From Prevotellaceae bacterium (GTDB lineage Bacteria > Bacteroidota > Bacteroidia > Bacteroidales > UBA932), in assembly GCA_031289415.1 (NCBI GenBank), contig JAITPN010000065.1, forward strand, positions 1 through 32,421: a DNA stretch of 32,421 nt. The letters run 5' to 3'. Below, one piece after another: positions 22,901-31,016 of the stretch. The position numbers were made by a program, and so were the translations under genes. The notes beneath the pieces were generated by a model that worked only from the letters and a program-made list of their open reading frames with translations, was not told where the DNA came from and did no database searches. Position 1 is the first letter of the stretch. The number at the start of each line of letters is the position of its first letter.

Positions 22901-24244
22901 CGTAATTTTCCAAATAAACATGGATGCTACACAATTGGAATTTGTTCCGCCGAGATATACCACTTCCCGTAACGAATCTGTGGCAGAAATACAAACGGAC
23001 GTTTCTACACAAATGCTGTCTTTCTGAAGATCTATAGTAGCTTTCGGTTTTTCCGAAATATAAATCGGTTGCACACCGCCGCTGGATCTGCCGCAGTAAT
23101 TTTCAGCAGAAATCGAAAACTGGAAAGAATTGGGATACGTTCCGTCCGAACCTATAGCCGTATATCCGCAAGAAGTATTTTCGTAAGTATGAGAAATAAA
23201 GGGAGGTAATGGGTCGGACAAAAGAACGGGATCAGAACCATCGCCGAAAGTAGCGGTATAACGTGTTATCCCGGGTGGGTTATCAGCGGCAGCGGCGACA
23301 GGAAAAGTGATTGTTCCGGGAACGCACATCGTCGTATTGGCAGGTTTTGAAACCGTTATACCAGGAATATTTCCAATAAAAACGACATATTCCTGTGAAT
23401 TGCTACACGTCCCCGATTTTACAGTAAACGTCAATGTAGATGCTCCTGAACTATAGAGATGTGTTTCCACACCATTAAATTCCGTTGCGATAAATGGAGG
23501 AGTAGCGTCGCCCCAATCAATCTGATATTCCGTATTGGTTGGTTTGGTCGAAGACAGATTCGTGAACTTAAACTCTTTTGAATCGGCTGAACATTCCATG
23601 AACACATAAGGCACAGCGCCGTTAGGTCCCAGATGAGCGTCCGGCATCCGATATGCAAGAACAGATTTCTGTATGTCGGCAATACAATGGGTTGCTTTAT
23701 CAGTAACCGTAAGGGTTACGTTATAAGAGGAACTGCCTGTACCGTCGGTATATTTATGGGTAGGGTTCTGCGCATTAGACGAAGAAGTTCCGTCGCCGAA
23801 ATCCCACACATAATTATAATTTCCCGGACTTCCGGTATAAGTAAAAGCCGTTTCCGTACACTGGGCGGAGGTAAATGTAAAAGCCGCCGTCGGCAGCGCG
23901 GCGACCACAATAGTAACCGATTCCGTTAAGTTGCTGACCGTATTGCCGTCGTTGTCCGAAATATTTGTGAGGGTATAGGTGTATGTACCTGCCGTTGACG
24001 TAGGAATAGGCAATGTTACAAAATCGTCGGAAGGCAATGTGGAAATTGTAAAGGGCGCACCGCCGTTTATAGTGTACGTAAAAATATAAGGCGACATTCC
24101 GTCAGCACCTGTAAAAGTCAATATAGGCGATGCCACATCCCGACAAACCACTGCATCAGAAGCTGAAAGAGTGGCTCTTAGCGTTTGTGCTTGTACATTC
24201 ACGTACATGCAGCAAAAGCATAATAATACAAACAAAGGTCTCAA
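16967..24244 (-). CDS. Giant SprB-like adhesin with T9SS C-terminal domain
   Basis: The 2425-residue protein has a signal peptide (MRPLFVLLCFCCMYVNVQAQ). Rough layout: an opening TFTG..YTFTYTINGG module (30-110); PKD domains with WDFGDG near 148, IDWGD near 244 and FGDGSD near 335; more PKD-type modules to about 690; PKD-like TYTVTP...C.G modules (690-1090 and 1440-1555); a second TFTYTINGG module (about 1095-1170); three Ig-like YQWY...YTPP modules (1175-1435); seven SprB-type repeats of about 80 residues starting near 1560 (each with a Cys near its start, then GG-APY or similar); PKD domains with WDFGDG near 2148 and 2297; and a gliding-motility-type C-terminal domain (NTFSPNGDGVNDLF near 2350) that directs T9SS export. 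It is probably a surface adhesin or gliding-type filament, coupled to porP/sprF. Its ligand is unknown. Confidence 0.93.
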   Translation of the reverse strand: MRPLFVLLCFCCMYVNVQAQTLRATLSASDAVVCRDVASPILTFTGADGMSPYIFTYTINGGAPFTISTLPSDDFVTLPIPTSTAGTYTYTLTNISDNDGNTVSNLTESVTIVVAALPTAAFTFTSAQCTETAFTYTGSPGNYNYVWDFGDGTSSSNAQNPTHKYTDGTGSSSYNVTLTVTDKATHCIADIQKSVLAYRMPDAHLGPNGAVPYVFMECSADSKEFKFTNLSSTKPTNTEYQIDWGDATPPFIATEFNGVETHLYSSGASTLTFTVKSGTCSNSQEYVVFIGNIPGITVSKPANTTMCVPGTITFPVAAAADNPPGITRYTATFGDGSDPVLLSDPLPPFISHTYENTSCGYTAIGSDGTYPNSFQFSISAENYCGRSSGGVQPIYISEKPKATIDLQKDSICVETSVCISATDSLREVVYLGGTNSNCVASMFIWKITPNTGYTLSSGDMGNDFGVSDPSVWISGSEMICLTFTDPGSYTVSITLGNKCGMDTKDTVIYVEQLLGADFTPSVSDGCASLTVDFSNTTDLTFSYETPVYEWNVTYQDGNCGTSSSYTYVNGDQTSESPSMNFNNSGSYSITLSATNVCGTDTSDVQIINVKDKPKVSVLPMSLCQNPAGTTVTPTAIVDVCGGGAASYTWTFAGGTPATSNSATPSVTYTTSGAKKIELQVANTCGSVDTFATATIHEAPVITAVSDKIYCNGDTVPNITFSATNATTYKWANSNTAIGLAATGTGAISSFTAANSGVAPITATITVTPYADTCAGVSTTFTITVYPSPSVQFSLGNQTICSADVSQEVTLSSATSDVVFAWTASTVSGITGIVISGAGTIPAQTLTNTTNAPITVYYIAKATLANPPGCVGASSTYSITVNPVPAIDTLFHAVCSGSSFSTTPVNGGATIVPVGATYSWAVPDVSGGLTGGAVGNNASAIFGTLTNPTNLPHTATYTVTPKAGVCVGDAFPVIVTVYPKPFIGNLTARICSDSSFSIVPTDGSGNIIPAGTTYNWGTPVSNPLGAVTGGAAASSQTTIGQTLTNVTSSAATLTYTVTPVSGAGNSCAGNPFTIAVTVLAAPSGTISGGKDVCIDSQEPVLTFTGSNGVAPYTFTYTINGGSEQTVVSTGNSATLSVPTSSLGTYIYTLVRITESGDACAQIQAVDDTVTVLPSPIIPQSVSMLAICVGGEVDTLSVSYTDGAGTPTYQWYKNNLNTTIGGTSIPGATADTYTPPSSDFVAVGTYYYYVTIAFLGSGCDPVTAMIAEVEVVLPPSIVTQPIAAQMVCPNMADTLEVVAQGGVGTNYTYQWYADYVFIVGATDSIYLPPSGTSGTITYYCVVSQSSSGCSVTSADAVVEVVQGSDITAQPQSAEVCRWEDVPELVVVCQSGIGSPSYQWYQSATNGYSGTAIAGATTSSYTPPSDSVATIYYYCIISFTAGTCNDLQSDVVYVTVNPVPIISDKEESINSGYAFTVAPVTDATDTVLPGTTYTWEVISMLPAGGVTGASDENTPQTSISQALTCATDPPEITVVTYRVTPETNGCEGSTFDIVVTVHPPFNPDTIITHAPCYYSTGGGSIELTIVGGVPPYTVAWTGPDGFTSDSASIYDLAPGVYTVLITESKGLTYTHSYTITTPDEFIVEIDDTSNVTCYGAMNGAITVSVSGGTAPYTYEWTKDGDPFAATRDLSGLAPGSYVLTVTDDHNCNPATVTAVITEPELLIISMIKTTDLSCFEDSSGVIEISVEGGTKILLPNNQLGYSYSWIGANGFTSNEQNLYNLPAGEYRLTVEDAYCSDTASYTLTQPAEIVLLTDVTPITCYHANDAIISVRVVSGGFKPFQAVWNNYAQGFYKDNVPPGTYVITVTDSTHCSVQVTVDIVEPPLFTMSPVVQHVSCYDAKDGSIRLNFAGGVPPVQFAWEDDPMAGADRTHLAPGTYTIHISDAQPCRFDQSVVIIEPFPLTVSAAITDAVECSNIDNGAIVLTVLGGTAPYHYLWSTDDTLSSLANLPPNNYMVEVTDEHGCKVSEIYTIQSPSPITVQVETAPSFDCETNSDIQISTAKVSGGTPPYIYDWSHGTPVGENNESMITGQVGMASVAVTDKRGCYAAAYFDVSVSHGDYGIVPILENCTERIYSFEASFYNTQPTDTYLWDFGDGRTSTAIRPVHQFLQPGIDTVRLTVTSLLCTYTYTHTLLVEGFPEIMIYPPDPKLCPEDSLTLTAFGGETYLWNDGSSGNTLTIYKDGAYTVRGISPAGCVNEAAALAELYPVEIYPVSMNKQEITNKDLFIQLWTKETPTTLYTWDFGDGAQSSGNPVWHTYPPVTRDMYYTIKLSVVNSYGCLETSEAILQVDNVLRPNTFSPNGDGVNDLFMAGWKMEVYNRNGVLFYKGNEGWDGTYHGKPVSADTYFYCIFDSGAQGAIKNCGYITIVR

Positions 24245-24273
24245 AATTTCTCTAAAGCAAATAGTGTAAGGTG

Positions 24274-24281
24274 CAAAGGTA
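24274..24281 (-). promoter_or_regulatory. -7 box of the adhesin-porP operon
   Basis: TACCTTTG on the minus strand, 29 bases before the ATG at 24244. No convincing -33 element at 19-20 bases. Confidence 0.55.
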
Positions 24282-24340
24282 CAAATTATTTTCTACATTG
24301 TACACTTAAAATTTACATTTTTTGAAGATGATTATAAACT

Positions 24341-24373
24341 AAATTACCTTCGGCTAAAAGCCGAAGGTAATTT
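24341..24373 (-). terminator. Perfect 15-bp hairpin after the microprotein gene
   Basis: AAATTACCTTCGGCT (24341-24355) and its exact complement (24359-24373) enclose a three-base loop. It lies 14 bases after the stop of the 49-aa ORF (24388) and 60 bases before the adhesin promoter on the same strand. The following bases are only moderately T-rich, so it is a likely but not certain terminator for the mutA-mutB-microprotein unit. Confidence 0.7.
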
Positions 24374-24387
24374 AATCTCTAATGCTT

Positions 24388-24537
24388 TCAACAAAATAGA
24401 CTTGTTAATAAGGTCTGTTTTGTATTCGTTATATGATCTATTTTTTCTTCTTGAGAACGCATATCTTTTTTATATTGCTGCGCACATACACTCGTAGAAA
24501 AAAGAAGACTGAATAATAATGCAAACGCTATTTTCAT
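24388..24537 (-). CDS. Exported 49-aa microprotein
   Basis: From ATG 24537 the frame reads MKIAFALLFSLLFSTSVCAQ, a standard signal peptide with a probable cut after Ala-Gln, followed by a 29-residue mature part (QYKKDMRSQEEKI..., ending in TSLFC). It is too short for most gene finders. It lies 26 bases after mutB on the same strand and ends 14 bases before a perfect hairpin. I know no family. The clear signal peptide and the hairpin support a real gene; a truncated remnant of a longer exported protein is the alternative. Confidence 0.5.
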   Translation of the reverse strand: MKIAFALLFSLLFSTSVCAQQYKKDMRSQEEKIDHITNTKQTLLTSLFC

Positions 24538-24563
24538 ATCTACAGTTATGTTATATTAAGGCG

Positions 24564-26699
24564 CTAAAATTTCTGCAACAGCAATTCCATGATTTTGATG
24601 GAAGCCAATGCCACAGGCGTTCCGGGTCCGAAAATAGCCGCTGCGCCCGCTTTGTACAGTGCATCGTAGTCTTGTGCCGGAATTACGCCGCCCACTACTA
24701 CCAAAATGTCTTCGCGCCCGAGTTTTTTCAGTTCGTCCATAATTTGCGGCACTAACGTCTTGTGCCCCGCAGCCAGCGACGATACGCCCACAATGTGCAC
24801 ATCGTTTTCCACCGCTTGTTTGGCAGCTTCGGCAGGCGTTTGGAACAGCGGTCCCATATCTACGTCGAATCCGACGTCGGCATAGCCGGTAGCTACCACT
24901 TTTGCACCGCGGTCATGACCATCTTGCCCCAATTTCGCAATCATAATGCGGGGTTGACGACCGTTTTGTTTTGCAAATTCAACCACCAATTGTTTTGCTT
25001 TTTCGAAATCGCCGTTGTTTTTCACTTCGGCGGCATATACTCCTGTATTCATACGTATCGTTGCTTTATAACGTCCTGCATTTTTTTCGCAAGCGTCTGA
25101 AATTTCACCGAGCGAAGCGCGTACTTTCGCCGCTTCCACCGCTAATTCGAGTAAATTTCCCTGCTTGGTTTCCGCAGCTTTTGTAATGGCATTCAACGCC
25201 GCCTGCACTTTAGCTTCGTCGCGCGAAGCCCGCAGTTGTTGCAACCGTGCAATTTGCGATTCACGTACTTTTGTATTATCTACATCAAGAATATCAATCG
25301 GGTCTTCTTTTTCCAACCGGTATTTATTCAATCCTACGATGACGTCGGTATTGGAATCAATACGCGCCTGTTTGCGGGCAGAAGCTTCTTCGATGCGCAT
25401 TTTGGGGATACCTGTTTCGATGGCTTTTGCCATTCCGCCCAATTTTTCCACTTCCTGAATGTGCGCCCATGCACGGTGGGCTATGTCATGCGTCAGTTTT
25501 TCCACATAATAAGAGCCTGCCCACGGGTCGAGCGACTTGGTTATGTTGGTTTCTTCCTGAATATAAATCTGGGTATTGCGGGCAATACGCGCCGAAAAGT
25601 CGGTAGGCAACGCAATGGCTTCGTCCAGCGCGTTGGTGTGGAGCGACTGTGTGTGTCCCAACGCCGCCGCCATGGCTTCAATACACGTACGTGCTACGTT
25701 GTTGAACGGATCTTGCTCGGTTAAGCTCCATCCCGATGTTTGCGAATGTGTACGCAACGACAGCGATTTCGGATTTTTCGGGTTAAATGATTTTACGATT
25801 TTTGCCCACAGCATGCGGGCGGCACGCATTTTGGCAATTTCCATAAAGTGATTCATCCCGATAGCCCAGAAGAACGACAGGCGCGGGGCAAAATCGTCCA
25901 CGCTCATGCCTGTGTTGATGCCTGTGCGGAGGTATTCCAGTCCGTCAGCCAACGTGTAAGCCATTTCAATGTCGCACGTAGCGCCTGCTTCCTGCATGTG
26001 GTATCCCGAAATGGAAATAGAGTTGAACTTGGGCATATTTTTGGCAGTATAGGCAAAGATATCGCCGATAATCCGCATCGAAAATTCGGGCGGATAAATA
26101 TAGGTATTGCGCACCATAAATTCTTTCAGAATGTCGTTCTGAATCGTACCGCTCAGTTCTTCGAGTTTCGCGCCTTGCTCAATTCCCGATACAATATAAA
26201 AAGCCAATATCGGCAACACCGCGCCATTCATGGTCATGGACACCGACATTTTGTTGAGCGGAATTTGGTCGAACAACACCTTCATGTCTTCGACGCTGCA
26301 AATGCTTACGCCTGCTTTTCCTACGTCGCCCACTACACGCGGGTGGTCGGCGTCGTAGCCGCGGTGCGTAGCAAGGTCAAAAGCCACCGACAAGCCTTTC
26401 TGTCCGGCAGCCAGATTCCGACGGTAAAACGCATTTGACTCTTCGGCAGTCGAAAATCCCGCATATTGACGGACAGTCCACGGACTCATTACATACATCG
26501 TGCTGTAAGGTCCGCGCAAGAAAGGAGGCAAACCTGCTGCATAATTCAAATGTTCCAACTTTTCGAGGTCGGAAGCGCTGTATGCGTTTTTCACTTCAAC
26601 TTGTTCGGGCGTAGTCCATGATTGTTGTTTCACCGCACCGCCAACAGCAGTGGCATTATAATTTATTGTTGAAAATTTTGGCTTCATACTTTTTTCCAT
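24564..26699 (-). CDS. mutB: Methylmalonyl-CoA mutase large subunit
   Basis: MutB interconverts methylmalonyl-CoA and succinyl-CoA using adenosylcobalamin, the rearrangement step of the succinate-propionate pathway. The 711-residue protein has the catalytic TIM barrel ([25 protein letters not shown] near residues 61-85, [19 protein letters not shown] near 316-334) and the C-terminal B12-binding domain with DGHDRG, whose His595 is the lower axial ligand to cobalt. It lies nine bases after mutA. No epimerase, LAO/ArgK-type chaperone or decarboxylase genes follow within the window. Confidence 0.97.
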   Translation of the reverse strand: MEKSMKPKFSTINYNATAVGGAVKQQSWTTPEQVEVKNAYSASDLEKLEHLNYAAGLPPFLRGPYSTMYVMSPWTVRQYAGFSTAEESNAFYRRNLAAGQKGLSVAFDLATHRGYDADHPRVVGDVGKAGVSICSVEDMKVLFDQIPLNKMSVSMTMNGAVLPILAFYIVSGIEQGAKLEELSGTIQNDILKEFMVRNTYIYPPEFSMRIIGDIFAYTAKNMPKFNSISISGYHMQEAGATCDIEMAYTLADGLEYLRTGINTGMSVDDFAPRLSFFWAIGMNHFMEIAKMRAARMLWAKIVKSFNPKNPKSLSLRTHSQTSGWSLTEQDPFNNVARTCIEAMAAALGHTQSLHTNALDEAIALPTDFSARIARNTQIYIQEETNITKSLDPWAGSYYVEKLTHDIAHRAWAHIQEVEKLGGMAKAIETGIPKMRIEEASARKQARIDSNTDVIVGLNKYRLEKEDPIDILDVDNTKVRESQIARLQQLRASRDEAKVQAALNAITKAAETKQGNLLELAVEAAKVRASLGEISDACEKNAGRYKATIRMNTGVYAAEVKNNGDFEKAKQLVVEFAKQNGRQPRIMIAKLGQDGHDRGAKVVATGYADVGFDVDMGPLFQTPAEAAKQAVENDVHIVGVSSLAAGHKTLVPQIMDELKKLGREDILVVVGGVIPAQDYDALYKAGAAAIFGPGTPVALASIKIMELLLQKF

Positions 26700-26708
26700 T
26701 TTACGATG

Positions 26709-28526
26709 TTATATTCCTAATTCTTTTTGATATTCTTTCAACGTCTCCAGCACATTGCTTTTTACGTTGATGAAGTTCTTGATGCCTTTGGCTTCCAATT
26801 CGGCGCGGCAGGCAGGGTCGCCGGCGACCACTACAATAGCTTTACCGCCTATCAACTGTGCAATTTGCGGCACAGCTTCGGCATATTCGTCGTCCGACGA
26901 ACAAGCTACTACAATTTGCGCTTGGGCAGCCAACGCCGCTTTTACGCCTTCGTCAATCGTGGCAAAGCGGGTATTGTCCACCACGCGGAAACCTGCGCAG
27001 GCAAAGAAATTACTTGAAAATTGCGCACGGGCGCGGCACATTGCCAAATTGCCGAACGTCAGCATAAATACCTGCGGTTGTTTACCGCTTTTTTCGGTAG
27101 CATAGCGCAAAGCCTCAAAAGCCTGTGCGCCGCGATACCATTCAATAGGTTCGGCAATTTTATCGGCTGCCGAATGACATTTTTTACCACCGCGCGTTAC
27201 GGTATCCGGCGTTACGTCGTCAGCCACTGTTTCCGTAAAATTCGGGTATTGATTAGAACCCAGCAAAATGTCGCGGCGGGTAGTAATGTTTATATCGCGT
27301 TTTTGAGCCGCCGTTTTCACTTGTTCTTGAATGAAACCGGCTTTAAACGCTTCAAAATAGCCGCCTTTTTCTTCCACTTGTTTAAAGAGTTTCCATGCTT
27401 CTTCGGCAATAGATTGGGTCAGCGTTTCGATATAATATGAACCTGCCGCGGGGTCAATCACGCGGTCGAAATACGATTCTTCTTTCAGGATGATTTGCGT
27501 ATTACGCGCAATGCGGTTCGAGAATACCGACGGTTTGCGTATGGCATTGTCGTACGGTTGCACCTCAAGGCTATCCACGCCGGCTAACGCCGCGCTCATG
27601 GCTTCGGTAGTAGCGCGCAGCATATTCACATTCGGGTCATATACCGTTTGATTCCATGCCGAAGTTACGGCATGAATATTCATTACCGCCGAGTTGTTTT
27701 CCTCCGCGCCGTATGCTTTCACAATGTTAGCCCACAAGAGGCGTGCCGCGCGGAATTTTGCTATTTCCAAGAAATAGCTTCCGCCTACTGCAAACGTGAA
27801 TTTTATTTTCTGTGCAACAAGGTCGGCATTCACGCCAACGTCCGTCAGGCGATGCAGGTATTCGCTACCCATTGCCAAGCCAAACGCCAATTCCTGTACA
27901 ATATTTGAGCCTGCATTGTGGAAAATATAGGCGCTCACGCCTACCGTACGGAACGAAGGATACTCTTTAGCCGCTTCTACAATGGTTTTTAACTGCTCGA
28001 AACTCGTTTTTTCATCGATAACAAACACGCCATGCAATGTCAGACGGCGCAAGGGGTCGAACGCAATAGCGCCGCGCGTCTGCTTCGTAAGTTTGTGTTT
28101 CAACACATCGAACAAGCCCACAGGATTGCCGCAAGCGCCGTTGAAGTTGATTTCAATAGCCGACAATTCGATGCCTTTCAGCAAAGTATCCAATTCGGCA
28201 GCGCTGATTCCTTTTTCGTCAATGCGGAAACCCAGCGCATCTACACCTTTACTTAACACATCAAGCGCTTGTTTGTTCGCCTCCGCCGCTTGTTCGCGGG
28301 CGTCAAAATCCTGACGCACCAACCAATTATTATCAGTTTTAGCGCTACGTACCAAGGTGAGATTTTGTAAATTTTCGGCGCGGTAATACGGACGGACGTT
28401 AAATCCCTCCGGCGTTCGCCACACCAATCGTTTTTCATAATCAGCGCCTTTTAAATCTTTTTGGATGACCGCCTCCCACTGTTCGGTGGCTACCGGTGAA
28501 AACTCCGAAAATAATGTATCTGCCAT
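26709..28526 (-). CDS. mutA: Methylmalonyl-CoA mutase small subunit
   Basis: The 605-residue protein is homologous to MutB but is the non-catalytic partner of the heterodimer. It has the barrel region ([42 protein letters not shown]) and a degenerate C-terminal domain that lacks the DxHxxG cobalamin motif. It begins MADTLFSEFSPVATEQWEAVIQKDLKGADYEKRLVW, as usual for the subunit. It is the first gene of the unit and has a good promoter 43 bases upstream. The 9-base gap to mutB indicates cotranscription. Confidence 0.96.
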   Translation of the reverse strand: MADTLFSEFSPVATEQWEAVIQKDLKGADYEKRLVWRTPEGFNVRPYYRAENLQNLTLVRSAKTDNNWLVRQDFDAREQAAEANKQALDVLSKGVDALGFRIDEKGISAAELDTLLKGIELSAIEINFNGACGNPVGLFDVLKHKLTKQTRGAIAFDPLRRLTLHGVFVIDEKTSFEQLKTIVEAAKEYPSFRTVGVSAYIFHNAGSNIVQELAFGLAMGSEYLHRLTDVGVNADLVAQKIKFTFAVGGSYFLEIAKFRAARLLWANIVKAYGAEENNSAVMNIHAVTSAWNQTVYDPNVNMLRATTEAMSAALAGVDSLEVQPYDNAIRKPSVFSNRIARNTQIILKEESYFDRVIDPAAGSYYIETLTQSIAEEAWKLFKQVEEKGGYFEAFKAGFIQEQVKTAAQKRDINITTRRDILLGSNQYPNFTETVADDVTPDTVTRGGKKCHSAADKIAEPIEWYRGAQAFEALRYATEKSGKQPQVFMLTFGNLAMCRARAQFSSNFFACAGFRVVDNTRFATIDEGVKAALAAQAQIVVACSSDDEYAEAVPQIAQLIGGKAIVVVAGDPACRAELEAKGIKNFINVKSNVLETLKEYQKELGI

Positions 28527-28568
28527 AATATTAGATTATTATATTACAATGTCCTTATTTTAAGATGC

Positions 28569-28600
28569 CAAAGGTACAAAAATTTTATGTTACACACAAA
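28569..28600 (-). promoter_or_regulatory. Promoter of mutA-mutB
   Basis: Minus strand TTTG (28600-28597), 20 bases, TACCTTTG (28576-28569), 43 bases before the mutA ATG. Close match to the Bacteroidota consensus. Confidence 0.75.
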
Positions 28601-28647
28601 AGAATATGAATATCGAAATTAAAAATGCTTATGTCTCCAAAGCGCTT

Positions 28648-28794
28648 TTACTTAATTTTTATTTCTATGATAACCGGATTGTCATCTTCTTGTAAATTGG
28701 CAATAACACCTTGCATGTTTTCTGCTGTAACGGAGCAATATAAATTTTCATTTGTTACAAATTTAGGCAAAACATATTTTTCATATTCCATCAT
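28648..28794 (-). CDS. 48-aa ORF overlapping the lipoprotein gene end
   Basis: The ORF starts at ATG 28794 (or 28791), 14 bases inside the end of the upstream TolB-like lipoprotein gene in another frame, and reads MMEYEKYVLPKFVTNENLY, ending NPVIIEIKIK. Alternating hydrophobic residues suggest a small beta-rich protein. There is no signal peptide. I do not recognise it. The tight overlap implies translational coupling, but the small size leaves doubt. Confidence 0.4.
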   Translation of the reverse strand: MMEYEKYVLPKFVTNENLYCSVTAENMQGVIANLQEDDNPVIIEIKIK

Positions 28795-30313
28795 TTTTTA
28801 GTTCAAATGAATCTATCATTTCTTTCATAGCAGCGTGGTATTGTGTAAGATTATTTTTTGTAGAAGCTACAGATATTTTAATAAATCTATGATTTTTCTC
28901 AAATATATATTCATAGTTATAAAGAATTTCTTTTTCTCCTTTAGGATTCAAAGAATCATCATGAAATGACGCTAAAACAACATCTGTACCATTAACATTT
29001 AATTTTCGTTGTTTAGTATTAACATTTTTCCATCGACCACTCACAATATCAAATACTTTAACAGTAGTGTCAATAGGAGTATAAACACTGATTTGAATGG
29101 CTTCCAAATCATGCTTTCTATGCTCACCTTGGGCAAAATAGTTTATATTCGCTTTACAGCCATGTCTTTCAGTAATTTTATTAATCCCGTCTTCTAAAGA
29201 CACTTGCGCGAATGTATATCCTTCTAAAATATTTACCGAATAAAAAGAATTTTGCAAACGGACGAAAGCGGTAGTATCTTTGTCGGGCTGCGGCAAATCA
29301 TACTCATAAATAACATCGGTTTCTGTGAATGATGTACAGTACATCTTGCGGTTGTTTTCCGAAACGGTAAATGTGATTGACGGTTTGTCCAATTTATACC
29401 GGTTCAGAATATTACCATCCCAATCAAAAACAAATATCTCCGGTGTGAAATTCTCCATATCGCCAGCAACCTCTTTTTTTGATTTTCCAATCCATTGGGC
29501 ATAAATATAATCGTCTGTTGCGTAGGCATCTGTGAAATGAAACACCTCGTTTTGAACGGATTCATAATCCGATACTTTCCCTGCATCAAAGCGCACTTCT
29601 TTTATCGTATTTCCGTCACTATCCAAAAGTTTCATTACCGGAAAATGATAATAAAAAGCAGCTATTTTATCATTGAATGAATTATAATAAGTAGATTTCA
29701 AATAAATCGGATATTTTTCTTCATCTGATGCTAAATGAATCCAATCTGGATAAGGGCTGAAATAGGATTGTTCGTGTGAAAATATATTCAATCGGGTAAA
29801 CTCATTTTGTTGTTCAATTTCGAACCAATTATCGAAATAGTATATGGAGTCATTGATTTTTTTAAATCTATTTACCGGTGTTTTCAGATGAAACAGGTTT
29901 AATGGTTTTGTGTCGGCAATATACGCGGTGGAATCAGTAAATTTTACATATTTTATTTTGCCGGTATCGTATATTTCCACAAATTCTGAATGGTAAGCTA
30001 TAATATCATCATTGCCCACCGATACGAAGTTGTTTGGACCCATTCCTTGATCGCCAAACGAATACAAATATTTAAGCGTCGGGAGTTCAAATACCTTAAA
30101 CATATTTTCGTGTAATTGCTCAAATACAATGAGTTTATCTTCATGAATAAATATCCTTCCCGAAAGTAGTACTTCTACATTCAGCTGCTTGGATGTGGAT
30201 GAAAGTTCCGTAATTTCCGGCAACTTGACCACTTGGGTGTTTTCACTACATGAAAAAAAGTTAAAAATCGACAGCATCAATCCTGCTGATATGCTTGCTC
30301 TTGTGTTGTTCAT
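28781..30313 (-). CDS. TolB-like 6-bladed beta-propeller lipoprotein
   Basis: The 510-residue protein has a lipoprotein signal (MNNTRASISAGLMLSIFNFFSC, Cys22). The body resembles the Bacteroidota 6-bladed beta-propeller / TolB-like lipoprotein family: repeated strands with motifs such as YLYSFGDQGMGPNNFVS (about 85-101), VEIYD, YFDNWFEIE and a late FDWDGNILNRYKLDKPSITFTVSENNRKMYCTS segment. The last 130 residues form an extra non-propeller domain. Function in this family is unknown; it is likely anchored on the periplasmic or surface side. A TACCTTTT box near 30340-30347 may be its promoter. Confidence 0.78.
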   Translation of the reverse strand: MNNTRASISAGLMLSIFNFFSCSENTQVVKLPEITELSSTSKQLNVEVLLSGRIFIHEDKLIVFEQLHENMFKVFELPTLKYLYSFGDQGMGPNNFVSVGNDDIIAYHSEFVEIYDTGKIKYVKFTDSTAYIADTKPLNLFHLKTPVNRFKKINDSIYYFDNWFEIEQQNEFTRLNIFSHEQSYFSPYPDWIHLASDEEKYPIYLKSTYYNSFNDKIAAFYYHFPVMKLLDSDGNTIKEVRFDAGKVSDYESVQNEVFHFTDAYATDDYIYAQWIGKSKKEVAGDMENFTPEIFVFDWDGNILNRYKLDKPSITFTVSENNRKMYCTSFTETDVIYEYDLPQPDKDTTAFVRLQNSFYSVNILEGYTFAQVSLEDGINKITERHGCKANINYFAQGEHRKHDLEAIQISVYTPIDTTVKVFDIVSGRWKNVNTKQRKLNVNGTDVVLASFHDDSLNPKGEKEILYNYEYIFEKNHRFIKISVASTKNNLTQYHAAMKEMIDSFELKNDGI

Positions 30314-30360
30314 AATGTTTTATATTGTGTATAATACGGAAAAGGTAAAAATAATAATTG

Positions 30361-30388
30361 ATCTTTCCTTTAAAAATAAAGGAAAGAT
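30361..30388 (-). terminator. Hairpin after the DUF6249-like gene
   Basis: ATCTTTCCTTTA (30361-30372) pairs perfectly with TAAAGGAAAGAT (30377-30388) around a four-base loop. It lies about 54 bases after the stop of the gene at 30442 on the minus strand. T-richness after the stem is weak. Confidence 0.6.
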
Positions 30389-30441
30389 TGGCAGAAAACA
30401 AGTCTTCTGCTAATCTTTTCAAATGCACTGTGGGCAGACGG

Positions 30442-30843
30442 TTACTCGCTGCTGCGCACTTTCTTGGTTACTTTATTTTCAATCAGGAAAGCAATAAGCA
30501 AGCCCAATCCGCCGAAAATCAGCACCGGCGCAAGATAAGCCACCGTGAACATATCCCATTTATTGTTATAGTCTTGACATCCAAGATGTACAACTATAAT
30601 CAATCCGGCAACCAAGCCTAGACCAATGCCTATCAACAAGCATCCGATTTTCAATCCGCTAAAAGATTTAAAGGATACATTAAGAAAATCAAACCCGCCA
30701 TTCAAAATAGAGGGCTGCAGCTCTGCGCCTATTTTTTCAATTAATATCATTCGCTCTTTGCGGCGAATACACAATTCGAAAAGGCGATATACACCTGCCG
30801 TTAAAATCCACACAATAGTGATGGGTACTACAAAATCAAACAT
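30442..30843 (-). CDS. DUF6249-like membrane protein
   Basis: The 133-residue protein has three membrane helices (about 3-21, 66-87 and 101-121) and a cytoplasmic part with RRKERMILIEKIGAEL. This arrangement, RxxERxxLIEKG followed by two helices and a GLGLLIAFLIE end, resembles the DUF6249 proteins often found beside ECF sigma factors in Bacteroidota. It is divergent from the ECF sigma factor at 31017, with about 75 bases between its start and that gene's promoter. The role is unknown. Confidence 0.7.
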   Translation of the reverse strand: MFDFVVPITIVWILTAGVYRLFELCIRRKERMILIEKIGAELQPSILNGGFDFLNVSFKSFSGLKIGCLLIGIGLGLVAGLIIVVHLGCQDYNNKWDMFTVAYLAPVLIFGGLGLLIAFLIENKVTKKVRSSE

Positions 30844-30916
30844 AATTTTTTATTTTTTAAGTTAAACATTTAATATATTTTACTCTTTTGACGCAATAAA
30901 TGCGAAAAGGTTACAC

Positions 30917-30947
30917 TTTGACAGTCGAAATTTTTTATTTATTTTTG
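30917..30947 (+). promoter_or_regulatory. Textbook promoter of the second ECF sigma operon
   Basis: TTTG (30917-30920), exactly 19 bases, TATTTTTG (30940-30947). Transcription should start near 30954, downstream of the in-frame ATG at 30900. Confidence 0.8.
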
Positions 30948-31016
30948 CTGCATAAATGTAACCTATGTGAATATCGTGCGTCATATAGTAAGAATAATAT
31001 ATTAATTCTAATTGAG

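Noticed and set aside
30900..31016. N-terminal 39-residue extension of the ECF sigma factor
   Set aside because: The segment overlaps a textbook promoter and looks unlike sigma factor sequence, so it is probably untranslated.
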